A DNA stretch of 64,000 nt, taken from the NCBI GenBank assembly GCA_028876495.1, contig JAGWRO010000041.1, positions 124,001-188,000 of the forward strand, written 5' to 3'. The notes below the pieces were generated by a model. The model made no database searches and was not told the origin of the DNA. It saw only the letters and a list, made by a program, of their open reading frames with translations. Origin of the DNA: Bacteroidota bacterium (GTDB taxonomy: Bacteria; Bacteroidota; Bacteroidia; Chitinophagales; Chitinophagaceae). Positions 25,038 through 35,504 of the stretch are shown one piece after another. The position numbers were made by a program, and so were the translations under genes. Position 1 is the first letter of the stretch; every line of letters begins with the position of its first letter.

Positions 25038-26036
25038 TTAATAAGGTAATTTTATAGAATCAGGTTCTATAAATTCATGGGTGAAATCATTTTCAAGGAA
25101 ACTAATCGGCGAATCAGGCAAATTAATAATATCCTTTTTGGTAAAGCCCCACGGTTCCCAATATCCGGCTAAAACCTGGGCAAACATATCATCATCCCAG
25201 GGAGCGAATATAGGTTCGCCAAGGTTTTCCTCTACAGCAATAGATTCAATTATCACCTGGTCTTCTTCTACAGAAATGATATTCTTCGCAGGTTTTTTTA
25301 ATAAATAGTTAGCATACAAAAAACGGGCAGACAGTTCTTCAAATTGAATAGGGTGCAAAGTTTTGTCAGAAATTTTTGCAAGAATATTATTTTCTTTATT
25401 TTTTACTGCCCCATTATCCTGCAGGCAAGCAACAATGCCAAAACCGTTGATGCCTAAGGAAAAATTAAGATTGGTAGGTTCATCTTTATAATTAAAAATA
25501 TCTTTTGAATATTTCAATTTTACGATTTCGATGCTCCATGGTTTTACGCCTTCAAATTTCATCGGGACGATTAAAGATTGCAGCATCAGGTGAAACTTTG
25601 CAAACCTTTGTTTCAGGTAAGGAGAAAGTTGAAATTCTTTTGCATTTTGCCTTTTTTGCGAACGACTTATTTCTAAAACAAGATCGTTGTACAAAACACC
25701 ATAAACAATTTTCGCCATCCACAAAAACAGGCTTTCTTCAGGTAGCTTTTTCACTTCATCGTAACCAGCTTCAAACGCTTTTTTTATTTCATCTTCCAGT
25801 TTACCAAACGCCTCTTTTACTTCTCCAGAGCAAGGCAATTTTAGTTCCCCGTAACGAATAGCTGTTACCTGGTCAAGCATCTTAAATCTTTGATCTCGTA
25901 AAGAAAAAAAATCTAATATCCAATCGGGGAAAACAGAAATTTTATTTTCTGAAGATGATAAATCATAACCGGTTAAAAAACAGGTGGTTTCTTCAAAATG
26001 CAAAGTTTCAAATGGATTAAAAAGAGAAAGAGGCAT
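25038..26036 (-). CDS. Conserved-type protein of unknown function, 332 residues
   Basis: I do not recognise this family. The ORF opens at GTG 26042, but ATG 26036 (MPLSLFNPFETLHF) is the better start. There is no signal peptide or membrane helix. The sequence has CFLTG near residue 20, a helical section around 85-165 (EKLED-like, KKAFEAGYDEVKKLPEESLFLWMAKIV), and an acidic, Trp-rich segment near the end (FAPWDDDMFAQVLAGYWEPWGF). Composition and codon use look like the neighbours, so it is probably a real cytoplasmic protein. It lies upstream of the oxidoreductase and downstream of purC on the same strand, but spacing does not suggest a tight operon. Confidence 0.7.
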   Translation of the reverse strand: MPLSLFNPFETLHFEETTCFLTGYDLSSSENKISVFPDWILDFFSLRDQRFKMLDQVTAIRYGELKLPCSGEVKEAFGKLEDEIKKAFEAGYDEVKKLPEESLFLWMAKIVYGVLYNDLVLEISRSQKRQNAKEFQLSPYLKQRFAKFHLMLQSLIVPMKFEGVKPWSIEIVKLKYSKDIFNYKDEPTNLNFSLGINGFGIVACLQDNGAVKNKENNILAKISDKTLHPIQFEELSARFLYANYLLKKPAKNIISVEEDQVIIESIAVEENLGEPIFAPWDDDMFAQVLAGYWEPWGFTKKDIINLPDSPISFLENDFTHEFIEPDSIKLPY

Positions 26037-26074
26037 GGGCACAAAAATAAATAATTACCAAGGCTAAGTTCTGA

Positions 26075-26109
26075 AGAAATTAAAATCCTGGTTATTTATG
26101 GGTTTACTG
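26075..26109 (+). repeat. Dispersed intergenic repeat, copy 5
   Basis: AAATTAAAATCC is followed by TGGTTATTTATGGGTTTACTG, ending 3 bases from the purC stop. The gene is on the minus strand, while the repeat reads on the + strand. Confidence 0.75.
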
Positions 26110-26112
26110 TTT

Positions 26113-27042
26113 TTAGTGTGATATTTTTTGAAGAGAAGATAAAATCCTTTCCTTGGTTTCTTCATCAGTTAATGTTTGGGGAACAAATTTTTCGCCGATT
26201 AATTTTTCGTAAAGTTCTATATAACGGTTACGGATAATCGCAATCCATTCATTGCTCATTTCAGGAACCTGCTGCCCTTCTTTTCCCATAAAATCATTTT
26301 CAATCAACCATTCTCTCACAAATTCTTTACTGAGTTGTTTTTGTTTTTCTCCTTTTTGTTGCCTTTCTTCAAATCCGTCGGCATAAAAATACCTTGAACT
26401 GTCCGGCGTATGTATTTCATCAATTAATATGATTTCATTTCCCAGTTTGCCAAATTCATATTTGGTATCCACCAATATCAATCCTCTTTTTGCAGCCAGT
26501 TCTTTACCTCTTGCAAAAAGCTGCAAGGTATATTTTTCTAATTGTTCATAATCGTCTTTCGATACTATATTCCGTGCTATTATTTCCCCTTTGCTGATGT
26601 CTTCATCATGCCCTTCGGCAGCTTTGGTTGATGGTGTAATAATTGGCTCGGGGAAATAATCATTTTCCTTTAATCCTTCCGGCAATTGTACACCACACAA
26701 TATTCTTTCGCCTGAAGAGTAGGTTCGCCAGGCATGGCCGGTAAGGTTTCCGCGAACTACCATCTCTACTTTAAATGGAACACACTTTAAACCAATCGAA
26801 ACATTAGGAGCCGGCGTAGTTAACAACCAGTTTTTACAAATATCTTTTGTAGCATTGAGCATATAAGCCGCCACTTGGTTCAACACCTGGCCTTTATTGG
26901 GAATGGGCCTTGGTAAAATCACATCAAAAGCCGAAATGCGGTCGCTTGCCACCATCACTAAAAATTGGTCATTGATGGTATAAACATCCCTGACTTTTCC
27001 TTTGTAAAAATTGGTTTGTCCCGGTAATGAAAGAGAATTCAT
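26113..27042 (-). CDS. purC: Phosphoribosylaminoimidazole-succinocarboxamide synthase
   Basis: A SAICAR synthetase of about 309 residues when started at ATG 27042 ([20 protein letters not shown]); the open frame extends to 27093, but the extra 17 residues look non-native. Family motifs present are [46 protein letters not shown] and [13 protein letters not shown]. It joins aspartate to CAIR using ATP in purine synthesis. It is the longer type of the enzyme, as in yeast and many Bacteroidota. No other purine gene is nearby. Confidence 0.95.
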   Translation of the reverse strand: MNSLSLPGQTNFYKGKVRDVYTINDQFLVMVASDRISAFDVILPRPIPNKGQVLNQVAAYMLNATKDICKNWLLTTPAPNVSIGLKCVPFKVEMVVRGNLTGHAWRTYSSGERILCGVQLPEGLKENDYFPEPIITPSTKAAEGHDEDISKGEIIARNIVSKDDYEQLEKYTLQLFARGKELAAKRGLILVDTKYEFGKLGNEIILIDEIHTPDSSRYFYADGFEERQQKGEKQKQLSKEFVREWLIENDFMGKEGQQVPEMSNEWIAIIRNRYIELYEKLIGEKFVPQTLTDEETKERILSSLQKISH

Positions 27043-27190
27043 AATGATAAAATTAGTTGCAAAAATGCATATAAATTTTAGGAATTGGAACAAAGAAGGA
27101 TTTTGAAATATTTATACTTAAAAAATATATTTTAATCGTATTGATACAATTCTTAATTTGCTTAAGGTTTGCTAACCAAAATCTATCGAT

Positions 27191-29962
27191 ATGAGAAAGA
27201 AGCTCCAATTTTTAATTCTATTTTTTCTTTCCTTTTTTCTTTCAGTTGCAGCGTTTGCACAGCAAAAAACTATTAAAGGAAATGTAACCAGTAAAGCAAG
27301 CGGAGAAGGTGTTCCCGCGGTTTCAATAACGGTAAAAGGTAGTGGCGAAGGAACTTATACGGATGAAAAAGGAAATTTTTCGTTGGATATAAAAAAGTCA
27401 CTTCCTGTAACCATTGTTATTTCATCCATCGGGTATAAGCAACAGGAGGTTGAGATAAATAGTTTGTCAACGGCTATTCATGTAAGCCTGGAAACTGCCA
27501 GTACACTTGGACAGGAAGTGGTAGTTTCAGCAACACGCACTCCTTCAAGAATATTGGAATCGCCAGTAACCATCGAAAGGATCAGCGCATCAGAGATCAG
27601 GAATTCTCCTCAGCCTTCTTATTACGATATCATCTCAAAACTAAATGGTGTGGATGTGGTAAACGCATCTCTCACTTTTACATCACCAACAACAAGAGGT
27701 TTTAACGGAAGCGGAAATCTGCGGTTAAACCAAATTGTAGATGGAATGGACAACCAGGCTCCTGGATTAAATTTTTCTGTAGGAAGTATAATTGGGTTAA
27801 TCGGCCTTGACGTGGGCAGCGTTGAATTATTACCAGGCGCATCCTCTGCATTATATGGTCCCGGTGGTATGAATGGTGCAATTATTATCAACAGCAAAGA
27901 TCCTTTTCGCTACCAGGGGCTTTCTTTGGAAGCAAAAACGGGAGTTATGAATATCAATAATCCTGATCGTAGCGCTTCTCCTTATTATAACTGGCAATTG
28001 CGCTGGTCAAAGAAAGTGAGTGATAAGTTTGCTTTTAAAGTTGGGGGCGAATATGTTGAGGCAACAGATTGGGTGGCCAATGATTATCGTGACTACGATC
28101 GGTTGGGAACAACCGGTGGATTGAAAAACGGAACAAGAGCTACTGATCCAAATTATGACGGTGTAAATGTGTACGGTGACGAAACCACTGCCGATATCCG
28201 AAGTAATGTATTCAATCCGCTGGCACAGGCAGCGCCTTTTTATGCTCCTTATATTAGTTCATTTCCTGCCTCCATGCCTGTTTCAAGAACAGGCTATAAT
28301 GAAAAGGATATTGTAGATCCTAAAACCTTTAACCTGAAAGTTTTTGGAGAAGCCAGTTATAAGATCACCGATAATACCTCCTTAAATGCAGAAGGATACT
28401 GGGGAACCGGAAACACGGTTTATACAGGAAGCGATCGTTATTCTTTGTTGAACCTGAAAATAGGGCAATATAAAGTTGAACTGGTAAACACGCACTGGTT
28501 TTTGAGAGCCTACACTACCCAGGAAAATGCCGGAGATTCTTATAATGCTACCGTTACAACCAGGTTAGTAAACGAAGCCTGGAAACCAAGTGGCGGCGCT
28601 ACCGGCTGGTACGCACAATACGCAATGGCTTTTTTGAACGCCAAATTAGCCGGCCAAACGGATATTGCAGCCCATCAATATGCACGAGGCGTTGCTGATA
28701 TCGGAAGGCCCGCACCCGGTTCAGCAGAATTTAAAAAACTTTTTGATAAGATAAGAAGCATTCCCATTTCGCAAGGCGGTGGCCTCTTTGTTGACAAAAC
28801 CAATTTGTATAACATTGAAGGACAATACGATCTTTCTCCTAAAACTTCAAAAGTAGCAGACGTTCTTGTTGGAGCAAATTATAAAAGATATGTTTTAAAC
28901 TCTGAAGGAACGCTGTTTGCTGATTCTACCGGAAAAATCCCAATTAATGAAGTGGGTGCTTATATACAGGCCACAAAAAAACTACTCAATGAACGGCTTA
29001 AGTTAATTGCCTCAGGAAGGTATGATAAAAACGAAAATTTTGCAGGAAGATTTACGCCTCGCCTTTCAGCGGTAATTAAAGTAGCCGAAGACAATAATAT
29101 CAGGTTATCGTATCAGCAGGCATATCGTTTCGGCTCTACACAACAACAATGGATCAACCTGAGAGTTGCCGGCGGAACCGCATTGATAGGCGGTTTACAA
29201 ACATTTAAAGATTACTACCATTTTGCTTCTAACCCTGTTTATGCTATTGATAATAATTTATTTGCCGGTAATCCGCAGGTAGCCAACCTTGAAAAATTTA
29301 AAGCAGAAACCGTTAACTCTTTTGAAGCAGGTTATAAAGGTCTTTTGTTTCAAAAAAAGCTGTTGGTAGATCTTTACGGATATTATGGAGTGTACCATAA
29401 TTTCATTTCACGAACACTGGTTGCCCAATCAGTAAATGGCGATAAAAGTGTGTTTACTGACACTGCAACCGTAAGAGCTAATCTTAATAACCCAGCTTTG
29501 GTTACTACTTACTCAGTTCCTACCAACGTAAAAAGTGATGTAAATACTTATGGATTTGGATTAGGGCTAACCTATTCTCTACCGCACAATTTTTTAATAG
29601 ATGCTAATATTTCATCCGATCATTTGGATAAAGTTCCGGCAGGTTTTATTGCAGGATTCAATACCCCAAAGTTAAGAGCGGGTGGGTCATTTGGTAATAC
29701 CGGATTTGGCAAACAAAACAGGTTTGGATTTAATGTTAGCTATCGTTGGCAAGACAAGATAAATTATGAAGGTGATTTTGCAAACGGGATTGTTCCGGCT
29801 TATCAAACAGTTGATGCGCAAGTGAGTTATAAGTTTTTTGATCCAAAAGTTTTACTCAAAATAGGTGCTACTAATCTCCTGAATCAATATTATCGTAATG
29901 GTTTTGGCAACCCTTCGATTGGAGGACTTTATTATGTAAGCATTGGTTACAATGTTTTCTAA
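27191..29962 (+). CDS. TonB-dependent outer-membrane receptor with carboxypeptidase-regulatory domain
   Basis: A 923-residue receptor. A signal peptide ends at AFAQ (about residue 24). Residues about 25-105 are a CarboxypepD_reg-like domain (GNVTSKASGEGVPAVSITVK, DEKGNFSLDI). The TonB plug follows (VVVSATRTPSRI, GVDVVN, SVELLPGASSALYGPGGMNG), and the remainder is a 22-strand barrel ending in an aromatic residue (YYVSIGYNVF). The gene is followed 34 bp later by a FAS1-domain lipoprotein that may be its surface partner, in the way SusD serves SusC. The plug is of the siderophore/cobalamin-receptor type rather than a clear SusC. The ligand is unknown. Confidence 0.9.
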   Translation: MRKKLQFLILFFLSFFLSVAAFAQQKTIKGNVTSKASGEGVPAVSITVKGSGEGTYTDEKGNFSLDIKKSLPVTIVISSIGYKQQEVEINSLSTAIHVSLETASTLGQEVVVSATRTPSRILESPVTIERISASEIRNSPQPSYYDIISKLNGVDVVNASLTFTSPTTRGFNGSGNLRLNQIVDGMDNQAPGLNFSVGSIIGLIGLDVGSVELLPGASSALYGPGGMNGAIIINSKDPFRYQGLSLEAKTGVMNINNPDRSASPYYNWQLRWSKKVSDKFAFKVGGEYVEATDWVANDYRDYDRLGTTGGLKNGTRATDPNYDGVNVYGDETTADIRSNVFNPLAQAAPFYAPYISSFPASMPVSRTGYNEKDIVDPKTFNLKVFGEASYKITDNTSLNAEGYWGTGNTVYTGSDRYSLLNLKIGQYKVELVNTHWFLRAYTTQENAGDSYNATVTTRLVNEAWKPSGGATGWYAQYAMAFLNAKLAGQTDIAAHQYARGVADIGRPAPGSAEFKKLFDKIRSIPISQGGGLFVDKTNLYNIEGQYDLSPKTSKVADVLVGANYKRYVLNSEGTLFADSTGKIPINEVGAYIQATKKLLNERLKLIASGRYDKNENFAGRFTPRLSAVIKVAEDNNIRLSYQQAYRFGSTQQQWINLRVAGGTALIGGLQTFKDYYHFASNPVYAIDNNLFAGNPQVANLEKFKAETVNSFEAGYKGLLFQKKLLVDLYGYYGVYHNFISRTLVAQSVNGDKSVFTDTATVRANLNNPALVTTYSVPTNVKSDVNTYGFGLGLTYSLPHNFLIDANISSDHLDKVPAGFIAGFNTPKLRAGGSFGNTGFGKQNRFGFNVSYRWQDKINYEGDFANGIVPAYQTVDAQVSYKFFDPKVLLKIGATNLLNQYYRNGFGNPSIGGLYYVSIGYNVF

Positions 29963-29996
29963 AATCCAATTATTGCTCACTTTTTAATTAAAGAAT

Positions 29997-31232
29997 ATGA
30001 AAAATATTATTATAAACACCAAAGTTTTTCAAATATTTATCCTGGTTATTGGTGCAACTATTTTTATCAATTCGTGTAATAAGCCTCTTCCACAAGCAAC
30101 TCCTATTGATTATCCACCGGTAAACAACAGTACTACTTCAATCGGTGAATTGATCAGTTCCGATACCAGTTACAGCTTTTTTGCTGCAGCGGCAACAAGA
30201 ACAGGGCAACTTGCTGAATTAAATGCAGACAGTACAGAATACACCGTCTTCTTGCCAACAAATAATGCATTCAGGGCATCAGGTATTCCATCCATTGATG
30301 TAATAAATGTATTACCGGTGCAGATGGTTGCCGGAATCGTAGGGTATTCCATCATTCCGGGAAGACAATTTTTAAGTACCGGAGTTAGTGCTGCATTTCC
30401 CAACGAACAATTGCCCACTACAATTACTATAGGACAATTGCCGGGAACTCCTTTGCCTTTAAAGCTAAGCACATTTCCATCTGTTTCCGCCAGTGGTTTT
30501 TATGATAATAATATCCCGGTAACCAAACCGGATATAAAATTGAAAAACGGGGTAATTCATGAAATGGCCGCTATAGTTGCTCCTCCTTCACAAACATTAA
30601 AAGATGCCATTAACAGCAACCCTGATCTTACTTATTTTAAAGCGGCAATTGCAAGGGCAGACAGCGGACAGGTTGGTTTAAACCGGATTGATTCTTTGTT
30701 GGGATACGCGGTTACCAATATGACTGTTCTGGCACCCAACAATGCAGCATTTCAAACACTCATCTTCGGTTTTGCTTATTCTTATTTACTACAGCAAGGT
30801 TATGACCAGGCATCGGCTTCTCAATTGGCCAATACACTTGCATCCGGGCCAGTAGTATTCAGTAACCCGGTTCTATTCAGCGCTTTGCCGGCAGCAACCG
30901 TGAGAGGAATTATAGTGTATCATTTTCTGGCCAGCCCCAATCCAAATACCGGCGCTATTGAGCCAAACATCCGGGTGTTTTCAAATAATTTTTCTTCTAC
31001 TCCTACCTTCTATAAAACATTGGTTAATTCTGTCTATTCAACTCATCCCGGCATCCTTGCCCAGGCAACTTTTGCAGGACCATTTGTGAGCGATTTGAAG
31101 TTTACGGGTTTAGGAACTTTTCCTCCCGGAGGCGCACCTTTTTCCGGAGCTCCCGCAACGGCGGTTAGCCTCGATAACCATGCGGTGAATGGCGTTTATT
31201 ATGTAATTGATAAAGTATTGTTGCCGCAATAA
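29997..31232 (+). CDS. Two-domain fasciclin (FAS1) lipoprotein
   Basis: A 411-residue lipoprotein with lipobox INSC (Cys27). It contains two FAS1 domains, the first at about residues 50-195 (DSTEYTVFLPTNNAF, LKNGVIHEMAAI) and the second at about 200-410 (NMTVLAPNNAAFQTL, AVNGVYYVIDKVL). FAS1 domains mediate adhesion or ligand binding. It is transcribed with the preceding TonB-dependent receptor, and lipoproteins in this position usually sit on the outer face of the outer membrane and help capture ligand. That role is inferred. It is convergent with ychF, with only 14 bp between the stops. Confidence 0.9.
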   Translation: MKNIIINTKVFQIFILVIGATIFINSCNKPLPQATPIDYPPVNNSTTSIGELISSDTSYSFFAAAATRTGQLAELNADSTEYTVFLPTNNAFRASGIPSIDVINVLPVQMVAGIVGYSIIPGRQFLSTGVSAAFPNEQLPTTITIGQLPGTPLPLKLSTFPSVSASGFYDNNIPVTKPDIKLKNGVIHEMAAIVAPPSQTLKDAINSNPDLTYFKAAIARADSGQVGLNRIDSLLGYAVTNMTVLAPNNAAFQTLIFGFAYSYLLQQGYDQASASQLANTLASGPVVFSNPVLFSALPAATVRGIIVYHFLASPNPNTGAIEPNIRVFSNNFSSTPTFYKTLVNSVYSTHPGILAQATFAGPFVSDLKFTGLGTFPPGGAPFSGAPATAVSLDNHAVNGVYYVIDKVLLPQ

Positions 31233-31246
31233 AAATGCGGGTTTTC

Positions 31247-32347
31247 TTAAACATTAAAACGGAAGTGCATCACATCGCCGTCCTGCACAACATATTCTTT
31301 TCCTTCTATTCTTAACTTGCCGTTTTCACGTGCGGCTGCTTCCGATTTGTAATGAACAAAATCTTCATAGGAAATCACTTCGGCTTTAATAAAACCTTTT
31401 TCAAAATCAGTATGGATCACACTGGCCGCCTGTGGCGCTTTCCAGCCTTTGTGAATCGTCCATGCTCTCACTTCCTGAACCCCGGCTGTGAAATAAGTAG
31501 AAAGATTTAAAAGCGCATAAGCGGAATGAATTAACCGATCCAATGCAGGCTCTTCCATTTTATATTCATCCATAAACATTTGTTTGTCTTCCGGATTTTC
31601 AAATTCCGCAATCTGTGCTTCAATAGCGTTCGTCATAATAATAACCTGCGCGCTTTCTTCCTTAGCGGCAGCCACCAACAGATCAGAATATTTATTGCCG
31701 GAGTGCATCGATTCTTCATCCACATTGGCTACATACAAAACTGGCTTATCGGTAAGGAAAAAATTATCAGCAACTGCAGCTCTTTCTTCTTTTGACAAAC
31801 CAAGCGAAAGTATATTTTTCCCTTTTTCAAGGTGCTCTTTACACTTCTTTAGAATTTCATATTCCAGTTTTGTTTTTGCATCGCCGGTCTTAACCATTTT
31901 CTCTGCACGCGATAGTTTTCTTTCCACACCTTCAAGGTCTTTCAATTGCAATTCGGTTTCAATGATCTCTTTATCACCAATCGGGTTGATAGGCCCTTCA
32001 TCTCTTAAAACATTTTCATCTTCAAAGCAACGGATCACATGAATGATCGCATCTACTTCACGAATGTTGGCCAAAAATTTATTTCCCAAACCTTCGCCTT
32101 TGCTGGCCCCTTTTACCAGGCCGGCAATGTCAACGATCTCAATCTGCGTAGGCACAATTCTTTCAGGATTTACCAGTTCAGCCAGTACATTCAGTCTTTT
32201 ATCAGGCACATTTACCAGGCCTACATTCGGCTCAATAGTACAAAACCGGTAATTACTTGCCTGGGCTTTCGCGCTATTGCTTACCGCATTAAATAAGGTT
32301 GATTTACCTACATTCGGTAATCCTACAATTCCTGCTTGTAACGCCAT
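31247..32347 (-). CDS. ychF: Redox-regulated ATPase YchF / OLA1 GTPase-family protein
   Basis: A 366-residue Obg-related P-loop protein. The G1 motif GLPNVGKST is at 9-17, followed by [20 protein letters not shown] and the C-terminal TGS domain ending [13 protein letters not shown]. The YchF family prefers ATP over GTP because of an altered G4 motif. It associates with ribosomes and takes part in stress and translation control. Length and motifs are normal for the family, and it is a stand-alone gene. Confidence 0.96.
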   Translation of the reverse strand: MALQAGIVGLPNVGKSTLFNAVSNSAKAQASNYRFCTIEPNVGLVNVPDKRLNVLAELVNPERIVPTQIEIVDIAGLVKGASKGEGLGNKFLANIREVDAIIHVIRCFEDENVLRDEGPINPIGDKEIIETELQLKDLEGVERKLSRAEKMVKTGDAKTKLEYEILKKCKEHLEKGKNILSLGLSKEERAAVADNFFLTDKPVLYVANVDEESMHSGNKYSDLLVAAAKEESAQVIIMTNAIEAQIAEFENPEDKQMFMDEYKMEEPALDRLIHSAYALLNLSTYFTAGVQEVRAWTIHKGWKAPQAASVIHTDFEKGFIKAEVISYEDFVHYKSEAAARENGKLRIEGKEYVVQDGDVMHFRFNV

Positions 32348-32529
32348 TTCTTCTTTAAATTTTTACTGCATTGGTTGCAGTTTTGATGTACATGTATTCG
32401 CCTTTTTCAATAAAAAAATTGATCAGGGGCGCAAAGATAACATGAAAACAGTAACCGGTAAATGAGAAATGAATGCTTTGGTTGATTATTTAAAAAATAG
32501 GCATTATATAGAATATTCCGGTTTGGATA

Positions 32530-32563
32530 AAAATAAAAATTCAAAGAATTTGTTTGTTTACTA
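32530..32563 (+). repeat. Dispersed intergenic repeat, copy 6
   Basis: AAAATAAAAATTC is followed by AAAGAATTTGTTTGTTTACTA. It lies between ychF and the second TonB-type receptor, both on the minus strand. Confidence 0.65.
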
Positions 32564-32579
32564 TTTTATCAACCAAAAA

Positions 32580-32603
32580 AATAGCCGGAAATTTCCGGCT
32601 ATT
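32580..32603 (-). terminator. Terminator of the outer-membrane receptor gene
   Basis: AATAGCCGGAAA and TTTCCGGCTATT form a perfect 24-base palindrome 24 bases past the minus-strand stop. T residues follow on that strand. Confidence 0.7.
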
Positions 32604-32626
32604 TATAATTCGTAAATTAAAGAATT

Positions 32627-35269
32627 TTACTGAGCCATTACAGGTGGCATATCCCCCTGGTCGCCCCCCTGGTTCATGTTTTTCCTTTTGAAAAGAGAGA
32701 AGTCTGTTTTTCCAAAACGCCAGCTTACATTTAATCTTAACTGTTGCGGGTCTCTTTGTCTTCTGATATCCTGGATAGAATAAATATCCTTGGAAGAAGT
32801 AGATTCTGAATGCACCTTGGTAACACGGGTGTTAAAAATATCGTTCATACTCAATGAAACGGAAAGTGATTTGTCTTTAAGGAAATCTTTTTTTACAGCC
32901 GCATCAAACCCATATACAGGCAATGCATATCCATTTGCCGTTGCTAAGTTTCCACCGCCCCAGTGATTTCCACCGCCGCCGCCTCTTCCCGGAGGTAAAA
33001 TAGTTTTGCTGGTATAATCGCCATTGATTTGTATAGTGAAATTAGCGGGTAACATAAAAGTGCTGTTTATTTTTCCAAACCAACTCAACTTCTGGTTGGG
33101 AACATTACTGCCCGAAAGGTTACTTCCATTGATTTGGGAATTATAAAGATTGATATTCTCTGTCAGGGTCCACCATGGTGCAATTTTATTCATTGAAGTA
33201 ATTTCCAACCCATAAGCTTGCGAACTGTTGGCATTAACATAAGAAGATATAAAAACAGAGTCGTTATAAGCAGGATTAGGATTTTTATCCCAATATTGGT
33301 AACGGGAAATAAGATTATCACTTCTCCTATAATAAGCTGTGGCGATGATATTGTTACCGTTTCTCAAATTAAGATCGTAAGATAATTCGAAAAGATTGGT
33401 AAACTCAGGCACCAGCGAAGCATTACCCACACTAATGTTAAGCGGATCAGTAAAATCATAATAAGGAATCAGTTGCCAAAAATTAGGGCGGTTTATTTTT
33501 CTTGAATAGTTTAGTTGAATGTCTTGCTTGTCATTTATTTTCTGAGTTAAAAATACGCTTGGGAAAAAACTCAATGGATATGAATTACTAAAAGATTGGT
33601 TTGAGTCCACCAATGCTCCGGAATATTTTGAACTTTCTAAACGACCGCCTAACTGGTAGGTAAAATTATTGATCTTTTGAGAAAAGGTGACATAACCGGC
33701 GTATACTTCATCAGTATATTTGTATTTACTATTTAAGGCAGTTATTGATACAAATTTTCCTGTGGACTGATCCATAATAAAGTTATCGTTGGAACTGTTT
33801 GAATTTCGGATAGCTGCTCTCAGACCAGCTTCCACCTTGATTTTATCAGAAACAGGATTTGAATAATCTGTTTGAATAGTAATATTATCGTTCTTACCGC
33901 TTCCTATAGTTTTTTGTTGGAACAAAGGAGCGCTTGGCGTGTTATCAGCCTTATAATATTGTGTAGCAACATTCTGCTCGTTGGTGTTTTTACTGTAATC
34001 ATAGTTTGCATCCGCAGTGATGTACTTATTTGGTTTTGCAAAATTATGTCTGAAACTTACTTTACCATTATAATTATTCCAGGTGAAGTTGCTGTTGCTG
34101 TTGCTGGTTCCAAAAGTATGTGTGGTGGTGCCATTGTACAGCGTGTCGCGTGTAATATTCTGCAATTCATCTCCGCCAAATTTACCTTTCCTGATACCGC
34201 CGGAAACGGTCAATGTATTGCGGTTATCCATAAAATAATCAAAGCCCAAATTTCCGCCTGCCATGCGCCCGTTGCGGGAAGGCCTGCTGTTTTGTTGAAG
34301 AATAGAGGTAAGACCATTTACATAATCTGTCCTGTCTGTTACATTAGTGCTTCTGCCTTTGAAGTGGAAGTAATTACCGCTCGCAAAGAAATTGATCTTT
34401 CCCTGGCGAATATTAATATTACCACCTGCATTGTTTCCGCCGCGGGTATCTACTCCGGCTCTCACATTTCCATTATAGCCGGGTTTTTTATTTTTCTTCA
34501 TTACGATATTTAAAATACCTGCCCCGCCTCCTGACGCATCAAATTTTGCAGAAGGATTGGTAATGATCTCAATGCTTTCAATTTCATCTGCCGGAATTTC
34601 ATCAAGCGTTAAAGTAGTAGGCCTGCCATCTACAAAAATCTGTGGAGTAGCATTTCTGAGCGTTACATTTCCGTCAATATCCACATTCACCGAAGGCACA
34701 TTTCTCATCACATCAACGGCAGTACCACCCACACTCGTAATGCTTTTATCTACATTAAACACTTTACGATCAATACTCATCTGCATCAAAGGCTTATTTG
34801 CCGTTACCACCACATTGGCCAATTGCGTTTCCTGTAGTAGTAACTTAATATTTCCCAGGTCTTTATCAATGGCATTAAGCATCTGGCTTCTGTCCTCACC
34901 CATTTTTAAATTGAAAGAGACCTGATCGGTGTAAGTAGCATGGCCAATTGCACTGATCGTTAAATTGTAAGTTCCAAAAACCGGTAATTTGTCAATACTA
35001 AATTCACCTTTTTTGTTGGTAAGCATAGCCGCCACAATTACAGTTTTGCGTTGCTTTGTAACAGTATCCATTTTCAATTGAGTAAGTTGAACAGAAGCTG
35101 CGTCAATTGGTTTATTGGTATTACCATCAATTACTTTTCCATAAAAGTGACCCATATTAAAATTCCTTCCTCCTTCATTTCCACGGTTTACTGCACGCGG
35201 ATACTGCGCCATTACTGCCGTTGAAACGATCAGCATTAATAAAGTAAAATAAAATTTATTCATTTTCAT
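32627..35269 (-). CDS. Outer-membrane beta-barrel family (TonB-receptor-like) protein
   Basis: An 880-residue receptor-like protein with a signal peptide ending at VMAQ. Residues about 38-115 are a CarboxypepD_reg domain (GKVIDGNTNKPIDAASVQLT, KKGEFSIDKLPVFGTYNLTI). A plug with IFVDGRPTTLTLDEIPADEIESI and GGGAGILNIVMKK follows, then a large barrel of the outer membrane protein beta-barrel (OMP_b-brl_3) type. The C-terminus carries Met/Gly/Asp-rich GGDQGDMPPVMAQ. These proteins are TonB-dependent receptors of unknown ligand. The gene stands alone with a terminator downstream. Confidence 0.88.
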   Translation of the reverse strand: MKMNKFYFTLLMLIVSTAVMAQYPRAVNRGNEGGRNFNMGHFYGKVIDGNTNKPIDAASVQLTQLKMDTVTKQRKTVIVAAMLTNKKGEFSIDKLPVFGTYNLTISAIGHATYTDQVSFNLKMGEDRSQMLNAIDKDLGNIKLLLQETQLANVVVTANKPLMQMSIDRKVFNVDKSITSVGGTAVDVMRNVPSVNVDIDGNVTLRNATPQIFVDGRPTTLTLDEIPADEIESIEIITNPSAKFDASGGGAGILNIVMKKNKKPGYNGNVRAGVDTRGGNNAGGNINIRQGKINFFASGNYFHFKGRSTNVTDRTDYVNGLTSILQQNSRPSRNGRMAGGNLGFDYFMDNRNTLTVSGGIRKGKFGGDELQNITRDTLYNGTTTHTFGTSNSNSNFTWNNYNGKVSFRHNFAKPNKYITADANYDYSKNTNEQNVATQYYKADNTPSAPLFQQKTIGSGKNDNITIQTDYSNPVSDKIKVEAGLRAAIRNSNSSNDNFIMDQSTGKFVSITALNSKYKYTDEVYAGYVTFSQKINNFTYQLGGRLESSKYSGALVDSNQSFSNSYPLSFFPSVFLTQKINDKQDIQLNYSRKINRPNFWQLIPYYDFTDPLNISVGNASLVPEFTNLFELSYDLNLRNGNNIIATAYYRRSDNLISRYQYWDKNPNPAYNDSVFISSYVNANSSQAYGLEITSMNKIAPWWTLTENINLYNSQINGSNLSGSNVPNQKLSWFGKINSTFMLPANFTIQINGDYTSKTILPPGRGGGGGNHWGGGNLATANGYALPVYGFDAAVKKDFLKDKSLSVSLSMNDIFNTRVTKVHSESTSSKDIYSIQDIRRQRDPQQLRLNVSWRFGKTDFSLFKRKNMNQGGDQGDMPPVMAQ

Positions 35270-35482
35270 AATGAAACGGTTTTAATTCAGGCGGCAAATT
35301 TCCTATGATATGATTAAACCAAAATTTTAATTATGTATGAATGGTAGTATAAAAAGAGCGGACGGTTGATAGACTTAACATATCTTTTTTAAGCACATAC
35401 AATATAGGACAGCCGGATTTTCTTCAATCCTTCCAAATCTTCCGGTTCAAAAAATTGATATTTTTTAGATAAAATTTTTAAT

Positions 35483-35490
35483 TAATTTTG
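35483..35490 (+). promoter_or_regulatory. Probable tRNA-His promoter -7 box (TAATTTTG)
   Basis: TAATTTTG ends 14 bases before the tRNA. A TTG at 35455-35457 could be the -33 element, although the 25-base spacing is long. Confidence 0.5.
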
Positions 35491-35504
35491 CTGTCCCAAA
35501 AACG

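Noticed and set aside
27094-27190. Cobalamin riboswitch upstream of the TonB receptor
   Set aside because: The 97-bp upstream region is too short and lacks conserved B12-box sequence.
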